A stretch of 64,000 bases of DNA from positions 62,001 through 126,000 of the forward strand of contig OX365935.1 of the NCBI GenBank assembly GCA_947243795.1. Reading direction: 5' to 3'. This stretch comes from Saccharomyces uvarum (Eukaryota; Ascomycota; Saccharomycetes; Saccharomycetales; Saccharomycetaceae). How positions within the stretch are numbered: the first letter of the stretch is position 1; every line of letters begins with the position of its first letter. The notes beneath the pieces are model-generated. The model had not been told where the DNA came from. It saw only the letters and a list, made by a program, of their open reading frames with translations, and did no database searches. Positions 10,281 to 20,194 of the stretch are shown in pieces. Made by a program: the position numbers and the translations under genes.

Positions 10281-11056
10281 TACCCTTGGGCGGCTACCCC
10301 ACCCATTCTGGTTGGTGGTTGTTTTTTATTTTGTTTTTTTCTGCGTGTAGGTACGTATGGTGTGTACGGGTGTAAGATCGGTTTTTTGATTTTGTTAGCG
10401 CTATATCTACTCTTTTTTTTTATCTGGCGTGCCTGCGCGCGTGTGGCTAATGCACGATCTGTAGCGGAGTTTGTCACCTCCTCGGCCTGGGGGCCCACCC
10501 AGCCAGACGCACAGAAACGGCATGATCTGCCCCTGGTAAACACCGCTTCATTCCTGCATTCCTGCCCCTAAATCGCAGCGCAGACAACCTCCGAAAGTCC
10601 GCCCTTCGACGTAACTGTGGATCATGCAGCAATTGCAGGTTGCGCCTAGGCATAAACTAAACTCCGCTCAAGTTAGCCGCCCAGTGTGGGTGGCGAAAAG
10701 TGGATCTGAACAACATTCTGCAGTATGTCTTCCCCGCTGGGCACGTCGGCGGCTGTGGACGGACAAAAATAGTATATAAACCCGTCTGATTTTCTTATCA
10801 ATCATTCCCTAAACCTGTTTCTTTCCCCCTCTCCCTTTCCGATCTATCCTTGTCCCACTTTCTTTCATGTTGGTGGTTTGCTTGGTATAATAAACAATAA
10901 GAGAGCAAGGGCAAAAAGGAGAAGGCGATATTTCGATTTTGGACTAGAATTTCACGGGGAAGATTCTAATTGCATTCCTATATATATATATACATACTTT
11001 CTATTGTTTGTTTGCCTATTCAAAAAATTTCTCTATTTTTTATTAGCTTGAAAATT
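10281..11056 (+). promoter_or_regulatory. RIM4 promoter with URS1 (Ume6) sites and TATA box
   Basis: About 776 bases between SNF6 and RIM4. The URS1 consensus TAGCCGCCGA is matched 9 of 10 at 10746-10755 (minus strand, TCGGCGGCTG on plus), 18 bases upstream of a strong TATATAAA at 10773-10780. TAGCCGCCCA occurs at 10674-10683 and, inverted, at 10287-10296. Ume6 at URS1 represses early meiotic genes in vegetative cells and activates them with Ime1; RIM4 is such a gene. The region from 10440 to 10770 is unusually GC-rich. Confidence 0.75.
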
Positions 11057-13183
11057 ATGAGAACAGAAATCACTACTGCGGATTCCCTTCGTGATCCTCA
11101 ATCAAACGGTCTAAAGTCCGACTCTGAGCTGGTTATCAGAGAGGACATAGACCAGTTTTTGCCTTCGGTGGACTCAGACCACCGCAACGATGGCGAGGAT
11201 TCAGACACCGATAGCGACAACTTCCTGCAAGATCCTGAAGATGACGTGGACGAAGACGCCACCAGCAAGGAAAATGTCTCCTCCGTTGAATCAAGAGGCC
11301 GTCCATCGTCTTGCATTTTCGTGGCAAGTTTGGCAGCGGCTTTATCCGATGACGAACTATGTCTCTCGGTGACGGAAAACTTCAAAAAATATGGTGATTT
11401 GGCTAGAGTTAAAGTTTTACGCGATAACGCCAACAGGCCTTATGCCTTTGTCCAGTACAACAACGACCATGATGCTAAACACGCTTTGATTCGTGCTCAG
11501 GGCACTCTATTGAACGGCAGGAGGTTGCGTTGCGAGCCTGCAAAGGTCAACAGGACTCTGTACTTGAAAAACCAGCAGAGCATTGACTTTAATGAAATCA
11601 CCCAGATCTGCGAAAAATTCGGTAATTTAGAACAGATCGTCCCTGATAGAACTGACAATCAGTATACAAGAAGATACACATATCCTATATCTTCAGCAAG
11701 TTCTTGGTTCGTTCAATTCGTCTATAGAGACGACGCGATTAGAGCTTATGCGAATTTAAGGACCGATCCAAACTGGATAATCGAATGGGCGCAAAATATC
11801 AATGTCCCCAAGAATTATAACCTTCTATACAAAAACAAATTCAAAAACTCCAAGGATCACCAGGGCAGCAATATCAAGATTAACAATATTAACAGTATCG
11901 AAGACTCGAGGAGGAACGGTGCCATTATAGAGGAAGACGAACGCGAGCACGAACAAGGATATGAACGTGAACGCGAACAAGAACATGAAAGTGGGAGTGA
12001 TTTGGATGAAAAATTAGCAAGCGACAGCATTGATGACGAGGATGATAAAGATTCTGAGATCACCATCGATAAAAAGTCCATATTTGTAGGTCAGTTAGAC
12101 AAAGAAACCACGAGGGAGGAATTGGATAGAAGGTTTTCAACCCATGGTAGAATCCAAGACATCAATCTGATCTTCAAACCAACAAACATATTTGCCTTTA
12201 TCAAGTACGAAACTGAAGAGGCTGCTGCTGCTGCATTGGAAAGTGAAAACCATGCGATCTTTTTGAATAAAACGATGCATGTCCAATACAAAGAAGTTGG
12301 TGGCCGTCACAATAGAAAGTTTTTCAACAAAAACGGCAGTGGCAACTTCAATCATCACCAGTTTTTCAGTATGAGATCCGGTAAATCGTTTACTGGACCG
12401 GAACTGAATCTAGCACCACCACCAATTAATATGTACAGAAAGATGAGCGGCGGATCTCAACCAGAAAACGAGAGCATCATGCCATATATGCCAATGGGTC
12501 CGATGCCCATGGGGCCTCCTCCACCCAATGCCGCTAATTTGAATGATTTTGAAATGTTCCCACCAAACTACTCCACGTTCATGAAGGGGATGATGCCACT
12601 AAGACGTAAATCTATGCCCAATGCTTGGTCTTCGCCCTCATCTAAGAGTTTAAACTCTGAAAATGGAAGTGTTAATGGTGGCGATGAGACTTCTGAACCG
12701 CCCTCTGAGATTCCTGAATCATCTGGGAGATACAATGCTGCTAATTCCTTTACCACTTACAATAATTCCTCAGCCGGCAGCTCTAACAACAATAACAACA
12801 GTAGCAACAACAACAACAACAAGTTCCAATACAAGAAACGTTATGCAAGGAGGTCAAGTTACGGATATAATGAGGTACCACCAAAACCATACTACTTCCA
12901 GCCTTATTACTACCACCCAATGCAATACCATATGGGTCCCATGGGTCCAATGCATCCTTCTCAAAGTTCGGCCGGCAACAACCATCCATACATGATGGTT
13001 TATCCCATGCCACCTCCTCCTCCTTCTGGCCTAGATGGAAATATGATGCCTCCCCCATTAAATATGGGTCAACCCCATACTGCTAACAACAGCAGTACCA
13101 ATATACAAGCAAATGAATTCGTGCCACATGATACAGACGACATAAACGAAGACGGTAAGGCTGCTTACAACCTAGACTACTGA
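11057..13183 (+). CDS. RIM4: Rim4, meiosis-specific RNA-binding translational repressor
   Basis: 708 residues from the ATG at 11057 (MRTEITTADSLRDPQ); earlier codons of the frame lack ATG. RRM 1 is at about 84-165 (CIFVASLAA, RPYAFVQY), a second RRM-like segment at about 180-265, and a further RRM at about 341-417 (KKSIFVGQLDKETTREEL, IFAFIKYE). The C-terminal third is Asn/Pro/Met/Tyr-rich, the prion-like part that forms amyloid-like assemblies in the S. cerevisiae protein. Rim4 drives IME2 expression and blocks translation of CLB3 and other mid-meiotic messages until it is cleared. The acidic linker at about 280-335 here contains an alternating RE/QE/HE stretch followed by Asp/Glu/Ser. The promoter carries Ume6 sites. 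Confidence 0.97.
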   Translation: MRTEITTADSLRDPQSNGLKSDSELVIREDIDQFLPSVDSDHRNDGEDSDTDSDNFLQDPEDDVDEDATSKENVSSVESRGRPSSCIFVASLAAALSDDELCLSVTENFKKYGDLARVKVLRDNANRPYAFVQYNNDHDAKHALIRAQGTLLNGRRLRCEPAKVNRTLYLKNQQSIDFNEITQICEKFGNLEQIVPDRTDNQYTRRYTYPISSASSWFVQFVYRDDAIRAYANLRTDPNWIIEWAQNINVPKNYNLLYKNKFKNSKDHQGSNIKINNINSIEDSRRNGAIIEEDEREHEQGYEREREQEHESGSDLDEKLASDSIDDEDDKDSEITIDKKSIFVGQLDKETTREELDRRFSTHGRIQDINLIFKPTNIFAFIKYETEEAAAAALESENHAIFLNKTMHVQYKEVGGRHNRKFFNKNGSGNFNHHQFFSMRSGKSFTGPELNLAPPPINMYRKMSGGSQPENESIMPYMPMGPMPMGPPPPNAANLNDFEMFPPNYSTFMKGMMPLRRKSMPNAWSSPSSKSLNSENGSVNGGDETSEPPSEIPESSGRYNAANSFTTYNNSSAGSSNNNNNSSNNNNNKFQYKKRYARRSSYGYNEVPPKPYYFQPYYYHPMQYHMGPMGPMHPSQSSAGNNHPYMMVYPMPPPPPSGLDGNMMPPPLNMGQPHTANNSSTNIQANEFVPHDTDDINEDGKAAYNLDY

Positions 13184-13490
13184 TCTAGGACTAAAAGTTA
13201 CAAATGTGCGTGATGACGTTTCGTTTTCTTTTCCCTTCTTCTTTCTTATTTTGGGTTTATTTATTCGGTTGTATCGTTTCCTTTCCTTCCCTTCCACTTT
13301 CTTCTTCCTTCAACTAATCCTACAATACATATAATTATTGGTTTCTTTCAGTTCAATATTCCAGTTATTCCTTCATCTTTTATATATTCTTCTTTTTGTC
13401 TACTCTTATATACCTTAATTTGTTAGATTTTCTTTTTTTCGATCTGTTCGAAATACTTTTCTTTGAAAAATTAACATGGGTGTATTGTAT
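13184..13490. other. RIM4-NPR3 convergent 3' region
   Basis: About 307 bases between two stop codons, strongly pyrimidine-rich on the plus strand (TTTCCTTTCC, CTTCTTCCTTC runs). Beyond ordinary 3' UTR and polyadenylation context I see nothing. Confidence 0.5.
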
Positions 13491-16400
13491 TCACCAGTGA
13501 TGAGTCTCGATTAGATACTTATTTAAAGCATTGAGCAATTTCCTCAAATCATGCCTGCTGATTTCCTCCTTTATGATAACCAGCTCCATGGGAACCTTCC
13601 CATTGAAATGCTTTAGTAGCCTATTGAATAAAATTTGGATTTCTGAAGGTTGGTCATAAATGCATCTATATAGCCACCTTTTTTCGATTGCTGTGGCTCT
13701 CTCGGGCTCCAGAATTATCGTATAGTCATGCTGCATCTCCGGATCGTCGTATTCGAAGTGTAACATTTCCTCTTCATCAACCACAGCTATTTCATTATTA
13801 TCGTGGTCATCACCATGACCGTCTTCCGCCTTCTCATTGTCGTTCTCATCATTGTTGTCGTTGTTGTTGCTACCATTAGGCTGCTCGCTTTCGGTCTTCC
13901 CCACGCATTCTTCGTTGGCATTGGCGTCTCTGTTTTGTCCATCTTCGTCGTCTAGTTTTTTGTCTGCCTTTTTGTAATCCAAACCAGGTCGTCCCATGGT
14001 GTTAGTCTTACGGAATCCCTCTTTCTCCAAGTCCTCATCTACTGCCATCTTTATATGTTTGTCCACGCGGATATTAATAAACGTTAACAATTGCGTCACG
14101 TATCCGTACTGTATCAGCCACCCCAACGCGTTCAAGTAAACTGGCTTGTGGTCTCTTGATGGGATTATGTTATTGTATGCCTGAGGTTTATCCACCGATA
14201 ACAAATTTAAGAAAATCGGTAAAGTGGGCAATGATGGGAATTTGGATCTAAATAATATCGAATTTTGATAGATTAAAGGCACACTCTCGCCACGCGCATC
14301 ATTATTTTTATCATTCTCCACTATGTTCACTTTATCATCATGTTGCGAAGTACTTTTGAAATCATCTATTGTGTAACCTTGTATAGGGGCCAACGGCGAA
14401 ACGATATATGTGTATTTGGAACTCACTGGAATCACTATTCTTGCATGTCTCCAATACATCAAATGCAACGCGCATGAACGTAAGATGCCTGACTCGAATG
14501 AACTTGTCTCTGAAGTAAGGTCATTCTGTGATGACGGACTGTCTAGTAGCTCACTTATCAAGTAGTGGTATGACTTTAAGGGGATGTTTGGCTGGATGTT
14601 TCTGACTAAATGCTTTAATATGGCGCTGCCAATATCGTCCTGGTATGAAAATGTTTCCAAAGAATTGATAATGGTATTTGGCTCATCTAGTAACAACAAT
14701 GCGTAATTCAGAAGATCATCATTATCATCACAGTAGTAAGTGCATTCATTATCATCCCCGTCATCGACATTTGGTGCACCACTATTGCCTGTATTGTTGA
14801 TGTTATTGTTGAATCTATATATGTTATTATTAGCATCACTTATTTGGGTTTGGTTATTTTGACGATTTTGACCTTCAATCCTCAATGATGATTTTTCTAA
14901 AAATTTCATGTTTAAAATAGACGTCAAATATGAACCTCTTAATACAGGTTGCAATTTGAAGTTCGGCATTTTTTCAAACTCATTTTGAATTGGGATTTGC
15001 AAAGAGATTACTTTATCGTCGCTGATCTCCAGACATGCAATTTCGTTTCTTTGGATTTTATCAACACATTCCGTTAACGCTCTAGCTAACGAAGACTTGG
15101 CTAGGATTCTTTGGTATAAGTATTTGCCCTTGTTTCCGGCACCATTGATGGTTTGGTATGTTTTCGAATGTTTCAATACTCGTTCCCTTTCCTTCAAAAT
15201 AAGATGACATTCACTAGAAATATACGATGTCTTTGATTGCACATATCTTAACAGTAATGATAATCTTGTCACAACAAACTGATACATATCATCTACCCTC
15301 TTGTTGTATTCTATTAAATGGGGATTCATGACAAAGCAAACATGAAACATATTCATATTTTTACCCAAGTCTTCCTTTTCTCTGTCAAACTCGCTCCCAT
15401 TAATACCAGTATTTATCTTTAAATTTGGTGCATCGTTATAGTTCTCATCACCGGCATTGTTGTCATAATCAGTCTCAGCTTCGCCACTGTGTACTTTCTT
15501 TAGAGTGTTTTCACTTAACGATGAGATCTTGGAAGCAACGGATTTCTTTCTACTAATATTTGTCGTAGTACTTGATGATCTTTTAGAACGAGTTTTATTT
15601 TTATGTTTGGATTTTCTCCATCTACCTTGAGAATCCACATGGATGGGCAGGCCCAAGAAGCAAAAGTTGTCCACTGTCAATTCAAACCTAGTATTGCACA
15701 TTTCCCTTTCGGGACTACAAAATTCTGCAACGAAATCATGATCAAATTCTAGGATTTTGTTTATGTCTTGGAAATTCTCTTCTTTGAAAAATATTTCATT
15801 CATGGATATTTTGCCATCCTGTAGCATTGTTGAAACTTCCATATCCTCGTCAACATCGTACTGAGTGGAAACATTTCGTTGGCTATTTACAACGGACTTA
15901 CGGTAGTGGTGATAACGATGATGGTAATGGTGGGGTGACTGGCCAGGAGTGTCATTGAGACTATTATTACGGATATCTTGGTTATAGTCTCCCGCGCTTG
16001 ACATAGATTTTTTCGATGAGAGTGAATAATTCCCCACAAAAGCATTTGCATCAGTCTCATTGGAGGAGTTTTTTAGCAGCTTGTTACTTTTGTTAGTACT
16101 CTTTGAAGGTTTAGATTTGAGTTTTCTTATTGGAGAATGCGGTTTCAGTTCAGCACTTTTCTTGGTACTCAACTTGTGAAAGAAATTCTGAGATCTCTTT
16201 GAAGTGGCCCTTGATTTATTGTTCACGGTGGAATCTAAATATGATTCCGAGACTGAAATACCATCATTGGTCATGGTTAACTGTGGAGAAGTGGGGGACA
16301 TTGAATCGATGGATTGGGAACTTGAAATAGTGGGGGATAAGCCATCTTGCAGAGGGGAGGATGAGGTTGGACTAGACGAAGTAGAGGATAATGAAGGCGA

Positions 16401-16934
16401 TGATAACGAAGATGATATTGAAAATGAATCGCTGGAGACATCTACGTAATCTGTAGACAATTCACTATCACTTAAGCCAGATGATGATGATTCAGATTCG
16501 GATTCTGAGTACTGAAAAGTTCCAGGGTTGTTCCCGGTGTCGGTTTCCCCATAGCCTATACCATTACTTGCAGTGGGAATTGAGCCTTGAGACCCCACAG
16601 TGTTAGCATGGGACCTTGTTGGGGGCACTGTTCCACTATTAATATTTGAATTTGTCATAGATGGCGCAACGGTGGCATTAAAATTGTTTATTGAATCATT
16701 TTGGGGGCCTTGGGAAGTTGTTTTGGCAGCCCCGGTATTGAACGATTTGTCTCCCTTATTTGTGTTTTTCCCCAGTACATCGTGATTTCCATAAAGGTGC
16801 TGATGCTTTGCTGGATTATTTGTTAAAAATGCTGTATTGGAAGGTGGATAGTGGTAAACTATTTGTGGTCCCGAATGAGTTGAAATGACGAGGTGAACAC
16901 CTAGCAGACATGAGTTGGGCAAGCATTCATCCAT
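13491..16934 (-). CDS. NPR3: Npr3, SEACIT/GATOR1-like subunit inhibiting TORC1
   Basis: 1147 residues, ATG at 16934-16932. The N-terminus MDECLPNSCLLGVHLVISTH, with GPQIVYHYPPS, is the start of the longin-like domain of the Nprl3 family. A Ser-rich and basic insertion (about 130-370) follows, then conserved blocks FCFLGLPIHVDSQGRWR, LGKNMNMFHVCFVMNPHLIEYNKR and a winged-helix-like C-terminus. Npr3, Npr2 and Iml1 form the SEACIT complex at the vacuole, which acts as a GAP for the Rag-type GTPases and turns TORC1 down in amino-acid or nitrogen limitation; it is needed for meiotic entry. An acidic Asn/Asp-rich insert lies at about 1010-1065. Length is essentially that of S. cerevisiae. Confidence 0.97.
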   Translation of the reverse strand: MDECLPNSCLLGVHLVISTHSGPQIVYHYPPSNTAFLTNNPAKHQHLYGNHDVLGKNTNKGDKSFNTGAAKTTSQGPQNDSINNFNATVAPSMTNSNINSGTVPPTRSHANTVGSQGSIPTASNGIGYGETDTGNNPGTFQYSESESESSSSGLSDSELSTDYVDVSSDSFSISSSLSSPSLSSTSSSPTSSSPLQDGLSPTISSSQSIDSMSPTSPQLTMTNDGISVSESYLDSTVNNKSRATSKRSQNFFHKLSTKKSAELKPHSPIRKLKSKPSKSTNKSNKLLKNSSNETDANAFVGNYSLSSKKSMSSAGDYNQDIRNNSLNDTPGQSPHHYHHRYHHYRKSVVNSQRNVSTQYDVDEDMEVSTMLQDGKISMNEIFFKEENFQDINKILEFDHDFVAEFCSPEREMCNTRFELTVDNFCFLGLPIHVDSQGRWRKSKHKNKTRSKRSSSTTTNISRKKSVASKISSLSENTLKKVHSGEAETDYDNNAGDENYNDAPNLKINTGINGSEFDREKEDLGKNMNMFHVCFVMNPHLIEYNKRVDDMYQFVVTRLSLLLRYVQSKTSYISSECHLILKERERVLKHSKTYQTINGAGNKGKYLYQRILAKSSLARALTECVDKIQRNEIACLEISDDKVISLQIPIQNEFEKMPNFKLQPVLRGSYLTSILNMKFLEKSSLRIEGQNRQNNQTQISDANNNIYRFNNNINNTGNSGAPNVDDGDDNECTYYCDDNDDLLNYALLLLDEPNTIINSLETFSYQDDIGSAILKHLVRNIQPNIPLKSYHYLISELLDSPSSQNDLTSETSSFESGILRSCALHLMYWRHARIVIPVSSKYTYIVSPLAPIQGYTIDDFKSTSQHDDKVNIVENDKNNDARGESVPLIYQNSILFRSKFPSLPTLPIFLNLLSVDKPQAYNNIIPSRDHKPVYLNALGWLIQYGYVTQLLTFINIRVDKHIKMAVDEDLEKEGFRKTNTMGRPGLDYKKADKKLDDEDGQNRDANANEECVGKTESEQPNGSNNNDNNDENDNEKAEDGHGDDHDNNEIAVVDEEEMLHFEYDDPEMQHDYTIILEPERATAIEKRWLYRCIYDQPSEIQILFNRLLKHFNGKVPMELVIIKEEISRHDLRKLLNALNKYLIETHHW

Positions 16935-17125
16935 CGGAACTTAGTTGGTTCTCAATAAGTGGCCTTTGTCAACTTCTTTTTTAAGACCTCGCAAACGTGT
17001 ATGGCTTATCTGACTTTGATAATATTTCAATTATCGTAGCTGAAAAAGTCAAGCAAGAAAAGCTACGACTACGTTTTTACATGTGTATTATACATGTTTC
17101 AAAGTAATATATCATCAAATAACAT

Positions 17126-17197
17126 GCCATCTTAGTATAGTGGTTAGTACACAACATTGTGGCTGTTGAAACCCTGGTTCGATTCTAGGAGGTGGCA
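17126..17197 (+). tRNA. tRNA-His (GTG)
   Basis: 72 bases fold as a full cloverleaf without an intron. Acceptor GCCATCT pairs with AGGTGGC (one T-G wobble), followed by discriminator A. The anticodon stem CAACA/TGTTG encloses the loop TTGTGGC with anticodon GTG. The T arm contains GGTTCGATTC (B box). Long T runs downstream (17200-17224) provide the Pol III stop. The -1 G of tRNA-His is added after transcription. The anticodon stem differs from the remembered S. cerevisiae gene by compensatory changes. Confidence 0.97.
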
Positions 17198-17281
17198 TAT
17201 TTTTTAAAAAAGAATTTTTTTTTTGATTGATTATAGACATAGATGTATAAATATTGCTGCCATAATGTGCAGTATAAACAT

Positions 17282-18475
17282 CTACTGCGATTGGAACATA
17301 CTGACGTCGATTTCATTCATTTCAGCTTTCTTTTGGAAAAAGATTTCCCGTTGGCACTCTATGATGAAGTTTTTAAATGGCGATGACACAACGCCCTCTC
17401 CGCTGTTAGTCAGTGAAACTATCAAGTTTTTGGCCAACGAATAATCGCGTTGATTTAAGCTTAATAGCTGGACAACTTTGCTCCCCATCTTGTTATTTTG
17501 CGCCAAGATCTGTGTAATGTATACACCTTTGTAATTAACCATCGGACAATTATATGTGGCGTTTGCATTGGAGTTGATATAATTTAGAGCAATGCTAATC
17601 CCATAAGGGTCAGCATCGGTGAATATAGAACAGTTCGAGATCAAATTGGAGCAATTTTGTTCAAGTTTTTTCAGAAACAGTCTTGTCAAGAAATCAGGGA
17701 ACCCCTTACCGGTAATCAATACAGTGTTTGCGCTCAACTTGTTATAGTTGCTTACCAGTTTGGTGAACACCGCCTCCTTTTCCACAATTACGATATTGCA
17801 AAGGCTCGTTGTTTCTATTCTAATGACTGCATCATCTTGAAAAAAGGGAATCAAGCAGGGCTTGCCGGGAGAAACGGTCTGCTTTTCTACTTGGAAGTCA
17901 TCCTCACGTTTTGTGATACTGTCGTAAACGTATATGGGGAATGGCGAAAAGATCAGACCCTTCTGAGCGGGTATGATATTTAGCGACTTTCGTGGGGAAA
18001 GTTTAAAGTTAAATCGTATGACTTCCAGCCACTGTACTACATTTGCTTGTCTCTGGAACAGCTCTACATTGGAGTAGAAAATGTCTCTTATTGTAGTGTT
18101 TTGGCCTAGAGGCAATTTTTCCATAACTATTTTCAATAAGTTTAAAAGGATCGAGCATCTTTTCAATTTGAACTGGTGAGTGAACAAATGCGGACCATTT
18201 AAGGGGAAGTCCAGTTTCGTAGTAATGCTGTTGCCACTAGAGTTGCCTTTTGTTTTATTGTGAAAGATTATTGAAATAGGTTGCTGGTGTTGCTCCAAGG
18301 AATTAGCCGCCAACGACAAGATGTGTTTAATATGAGACAAAACCTCGGCATTTGAACTAGCACTACCATTTGAGTTTTCATTAGGGCTTAAATGGATGGA
18401 CCGTGTTCGGGGAGTAAGAGCTTTGAGCAATTCTTGTCTCGTTCTATGTTTTTTCCTCAACCGTTGCAAAGCCAT
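17282..18475 (-). CDS. SPO11: Spo11, meiotic double-strand-break transesterase
   Basis: 397 residues from the ATG at 18475 (MALQRLRKKHRTRQELLKAL); the frame continues upstream to 18541 but the remembered orthologue starts at this Met. The catalytic tyrosine is Tyr134 in RDIFYSNVELF. The Toprim metal-binding elements are Glu in IVEKEAVFTK and the DADPYG motif. Spo11 is the topoisomerase VI-A-like protein that makes meiotic DNA breaks and stays covalently attached to the 5' ends. The N-terminal 100 residues and the C-terminal 20 are the most diverged, the catalytic core the least. No URS1 is visible in the short upstream gap; a URS1-like sequence lies inside the coding region at 18304-18313. 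Confidence 0.97.
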   Translation of the reverse strand: MALQRLRKKHRTRQELLKALTPRTRSIHLSPNENSNGSASSNAEVLSHIKHILSLAANSLEQHQQPISIIFHNKTKGNSSGNSITTKLDFPLNGPHLFTHQFKLKRCSILLNLLKIVMEKLPLGQNTTIRDIFYSNVELFQRQANVVQWLEVIRFNFKLSPRKSLNIIPAQKGLIFSPFPIYVYDSITKREDDFQVEKQTVSPGKPCLIPFFQDDAVIRIETTSLCNIVIVEKEAVFTKLVSNYNKLSANTVLITGKGFPDFLTRLFLKKLEQNCSNLISNCSIFTDADPYGISIALNYINSNANATYNCPMVNYKGVYITQILAQNNKMGSKVVQLLSLNQRDYSLAKNLIVSLTNSGEGVVSSPFKNFIIECQREIFFQKKAEMNEIDVSMFQSQ

Positions 18476-18793
18476 TCTTGTAGTGGACCTAAACTCTAAT
18501 AAAACTTCCGAATGGTGAAAAGAAGAAGAATATATAGTCAAACAACTAGATATTGCTAGCGTGTAATTGGCTAAATTACCTGACTTCCTCCTTGTGTCGG
18601 ATCCTTGTTATTGATGTTCTTTTATCTTAAAAGTTTAGTTTTAGTTATGGTTTTGTAAGAAAATTCCCAGTTCGGGGCATTGGAAGATATATGAAAGACA
18701 TGAAAACAGTAGAAAATTGCAATATATAACAAGAGAGGATAATAGAAAAAACTAAGGACAAAACATATCGTATATATTACGACTATAAATAAG
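18476..18793 (-). promoter_or_regulatory. SPO11 upstream region and AIM17 3' end
   Basis: About 318 AT-rich bases. A TATATA element lies at 18531-18537, about 60 bases from the SPO11 ATG. I find no GGCGGC core on either strand here, which is unexpected for an early meiotic gene. Confidence 0.4.
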
Positions 18794-20194
18794 TTATTTA
18801 ACATGAGGGAATTTTTCTTCCAAGAATTTTAGTTTACTCTTGAAAGTGTCTGAGTCGAAATAGCAACCTTTCAACCATTTCTGGTTCGAATTTGTCAAAG
18901 AGTTGGCATGCAAAATTCTCCTGTTGTTAAAGATGACGCAGCAATTTTCGGGCAACTGCAATCTGAATTGATTGTCGAAATCATTGATATGATTTTCGAA
19001 GACGTTCAACCCTCTTATGAAGGATTTAAATAAAAATCTCTCTGTGAGTTTTGCTGGCGTAGTGATTAGATTCAGATCCGGATTGTTGTTCAAATCTGAT
19101 GGCTTATCGTAGATACCAAAGGTGAAAGGTGCTTGATATGGTGGAGAGTAGTTGATGCATTTGATTAAAGTCTCGTAGTTGCTTAGCAAAGTGTTCTGTT
19201 CATTACTGTCATAGTGTTCGATCAAAGGTTTGGATTGATAGTACCTTTTATCTCCATTTTCGTAAATGTAATTTACAGGAACAATTTGCAAAGCTTCGTA
19301 GGCTTCAAAGTCCGACTCTCTAACGTTACGTGTAGCATAAAAGGCGTCCACGAAATAGTTCATGGGTCTAGTGCTGGGATCTTCTCCTTGACTGGTGGGT
19401 AAGGACTGTAGGATTTGGAAACCTGGCACGTTTTCCAAAAACGGCAAATCCGTATGTAATGGCAGGTCTTTATTGGCATAATGTGTATTGACGCTCGTCG
19501 CCTGCGATGCATTCACGTCAAACGTTCCTTCACCATGGACGGTCGACCTTATGGGTCCGATCCTTTCACAGATCTTCTGGATGGTTAGACCTTCAGAGGA
19601 GGATGAGGGCGTACCGGAGATAAAAGTGATACCGAATTTTTGAAGATTGACCAACGTTTGGAAAAGCTTCGAGTCGTCCTTGGCATCGATGAACTCGCTG
19701 TAGTTCACGGATAGCAAGTCCTTGACGTTAGATTTCAAGATCTCCTTGTTCCATAACTGCGACTGAAATCTAGATTCTTGCTTTCTTGTTGCTGGAGAGA
19801 TGAAACTGGAACCTTTATAGTCAGCGAAGAATTGTAGAGGGAACCGATGAACGCCACCATCTTGCCACTTCACGGACAAGGATTTCCCATCCTGGGAAAT
19901 CTGGATGTCCTGTGGGGCAGTCAATTTCTCGTTATGGTACAGTTCCCCTGTAGTGACCAACTTAGCACCGTGCGACGCATCCCTAAGAAAGACGTTGTTG
20001 AAGCAAACGGAAACCGGTTTGTCGGACTCCTCCATAGAGAAGGTGATCGTGGTCGAGTCCCTATTGAAAAACGTCTTGATGATGTGTCCTGTACTTGCTG
20101 GTGCGCCCACCGTGGACGCAGACGAGTATGTTCTTGGGGTAGTTGTTATCTTGGCAAGGATCCGAGACCCTCTGCCTAATTGTGATCTTAGCAT
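18794..20194 (-). CDS. AIM17: Aim17, mitochondrial Fe(II)/2-oxoglutarate dioxygenase-like protein
   Basis: 466 residues, ATG at 20194-20192. The N-terminus MLRSQLGRGSRILAKITTTPRTYSSAS is basic, hydroxylated and acid-free: a mitochondrial targeting signal. A domain like the N-terminal part of gamma-butyrobetaine hydroxylase follows. The dioxygenase core has the iron ligand motif LHTDLPF (His-X-Asp) and the distal His in RILHANSL, with an Arg downstream of the type that binds 2-oxoglutarate. Sequence resembles the TauD/BBOX family. The substrate is not known for the yeast protein. The promoter carries two inverted STRE cores and a TATA box. Confidence 0.93.
   Translation of the reverse strand: MLRSQLGRGSRILAKITTTPRTYSSASTVGAPASTGHIIKTFFNRDSTTITFSMEESDKPVSVCFNNVFLRDASHGAKLVTTGELYHNEKLTAPQDIQISQDGKSLSVKWQDGGVHRFPLQFFADYKGSSFISPATRKQESRFQSQLWNKEILKSNVKDLLSVNYSEFIDAKDDSKLFQTLVNLQKFGITFISGTPSSSSEGLTIQKICERIGPIRSTVHGEGTFDVNASQATSVNTHYANKDLPLHTDLPFLENVPGFQILQSLPTSQGEDPSTRPMNYFVDAFYATRNVRESDFEAYEALQIVPVNYIYENGDKRYYQSKPLIEHYDSNEQNTLLSNYETLIKCINYSPPYQAPFTFGIYDKPSDLNNNPDLNLITTPAKLTERFLFKSFIRGLNVFENHINDFDNQFRLQLPENCCVIFNNRRILHANSLTNSNQKWLKGCYFDSDTFKSKLKFLEEKFPHVK

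Noticed and set aside
17078-17101. ACATGTGTATTATACATGT inverted repeat and a TGTTTCA just upstream of tRNA-His, considered as an LTR remnant
   Set aside because: No LTR end sequence or length was found; a short AT-rich repeat by itself is not evidence of an element.
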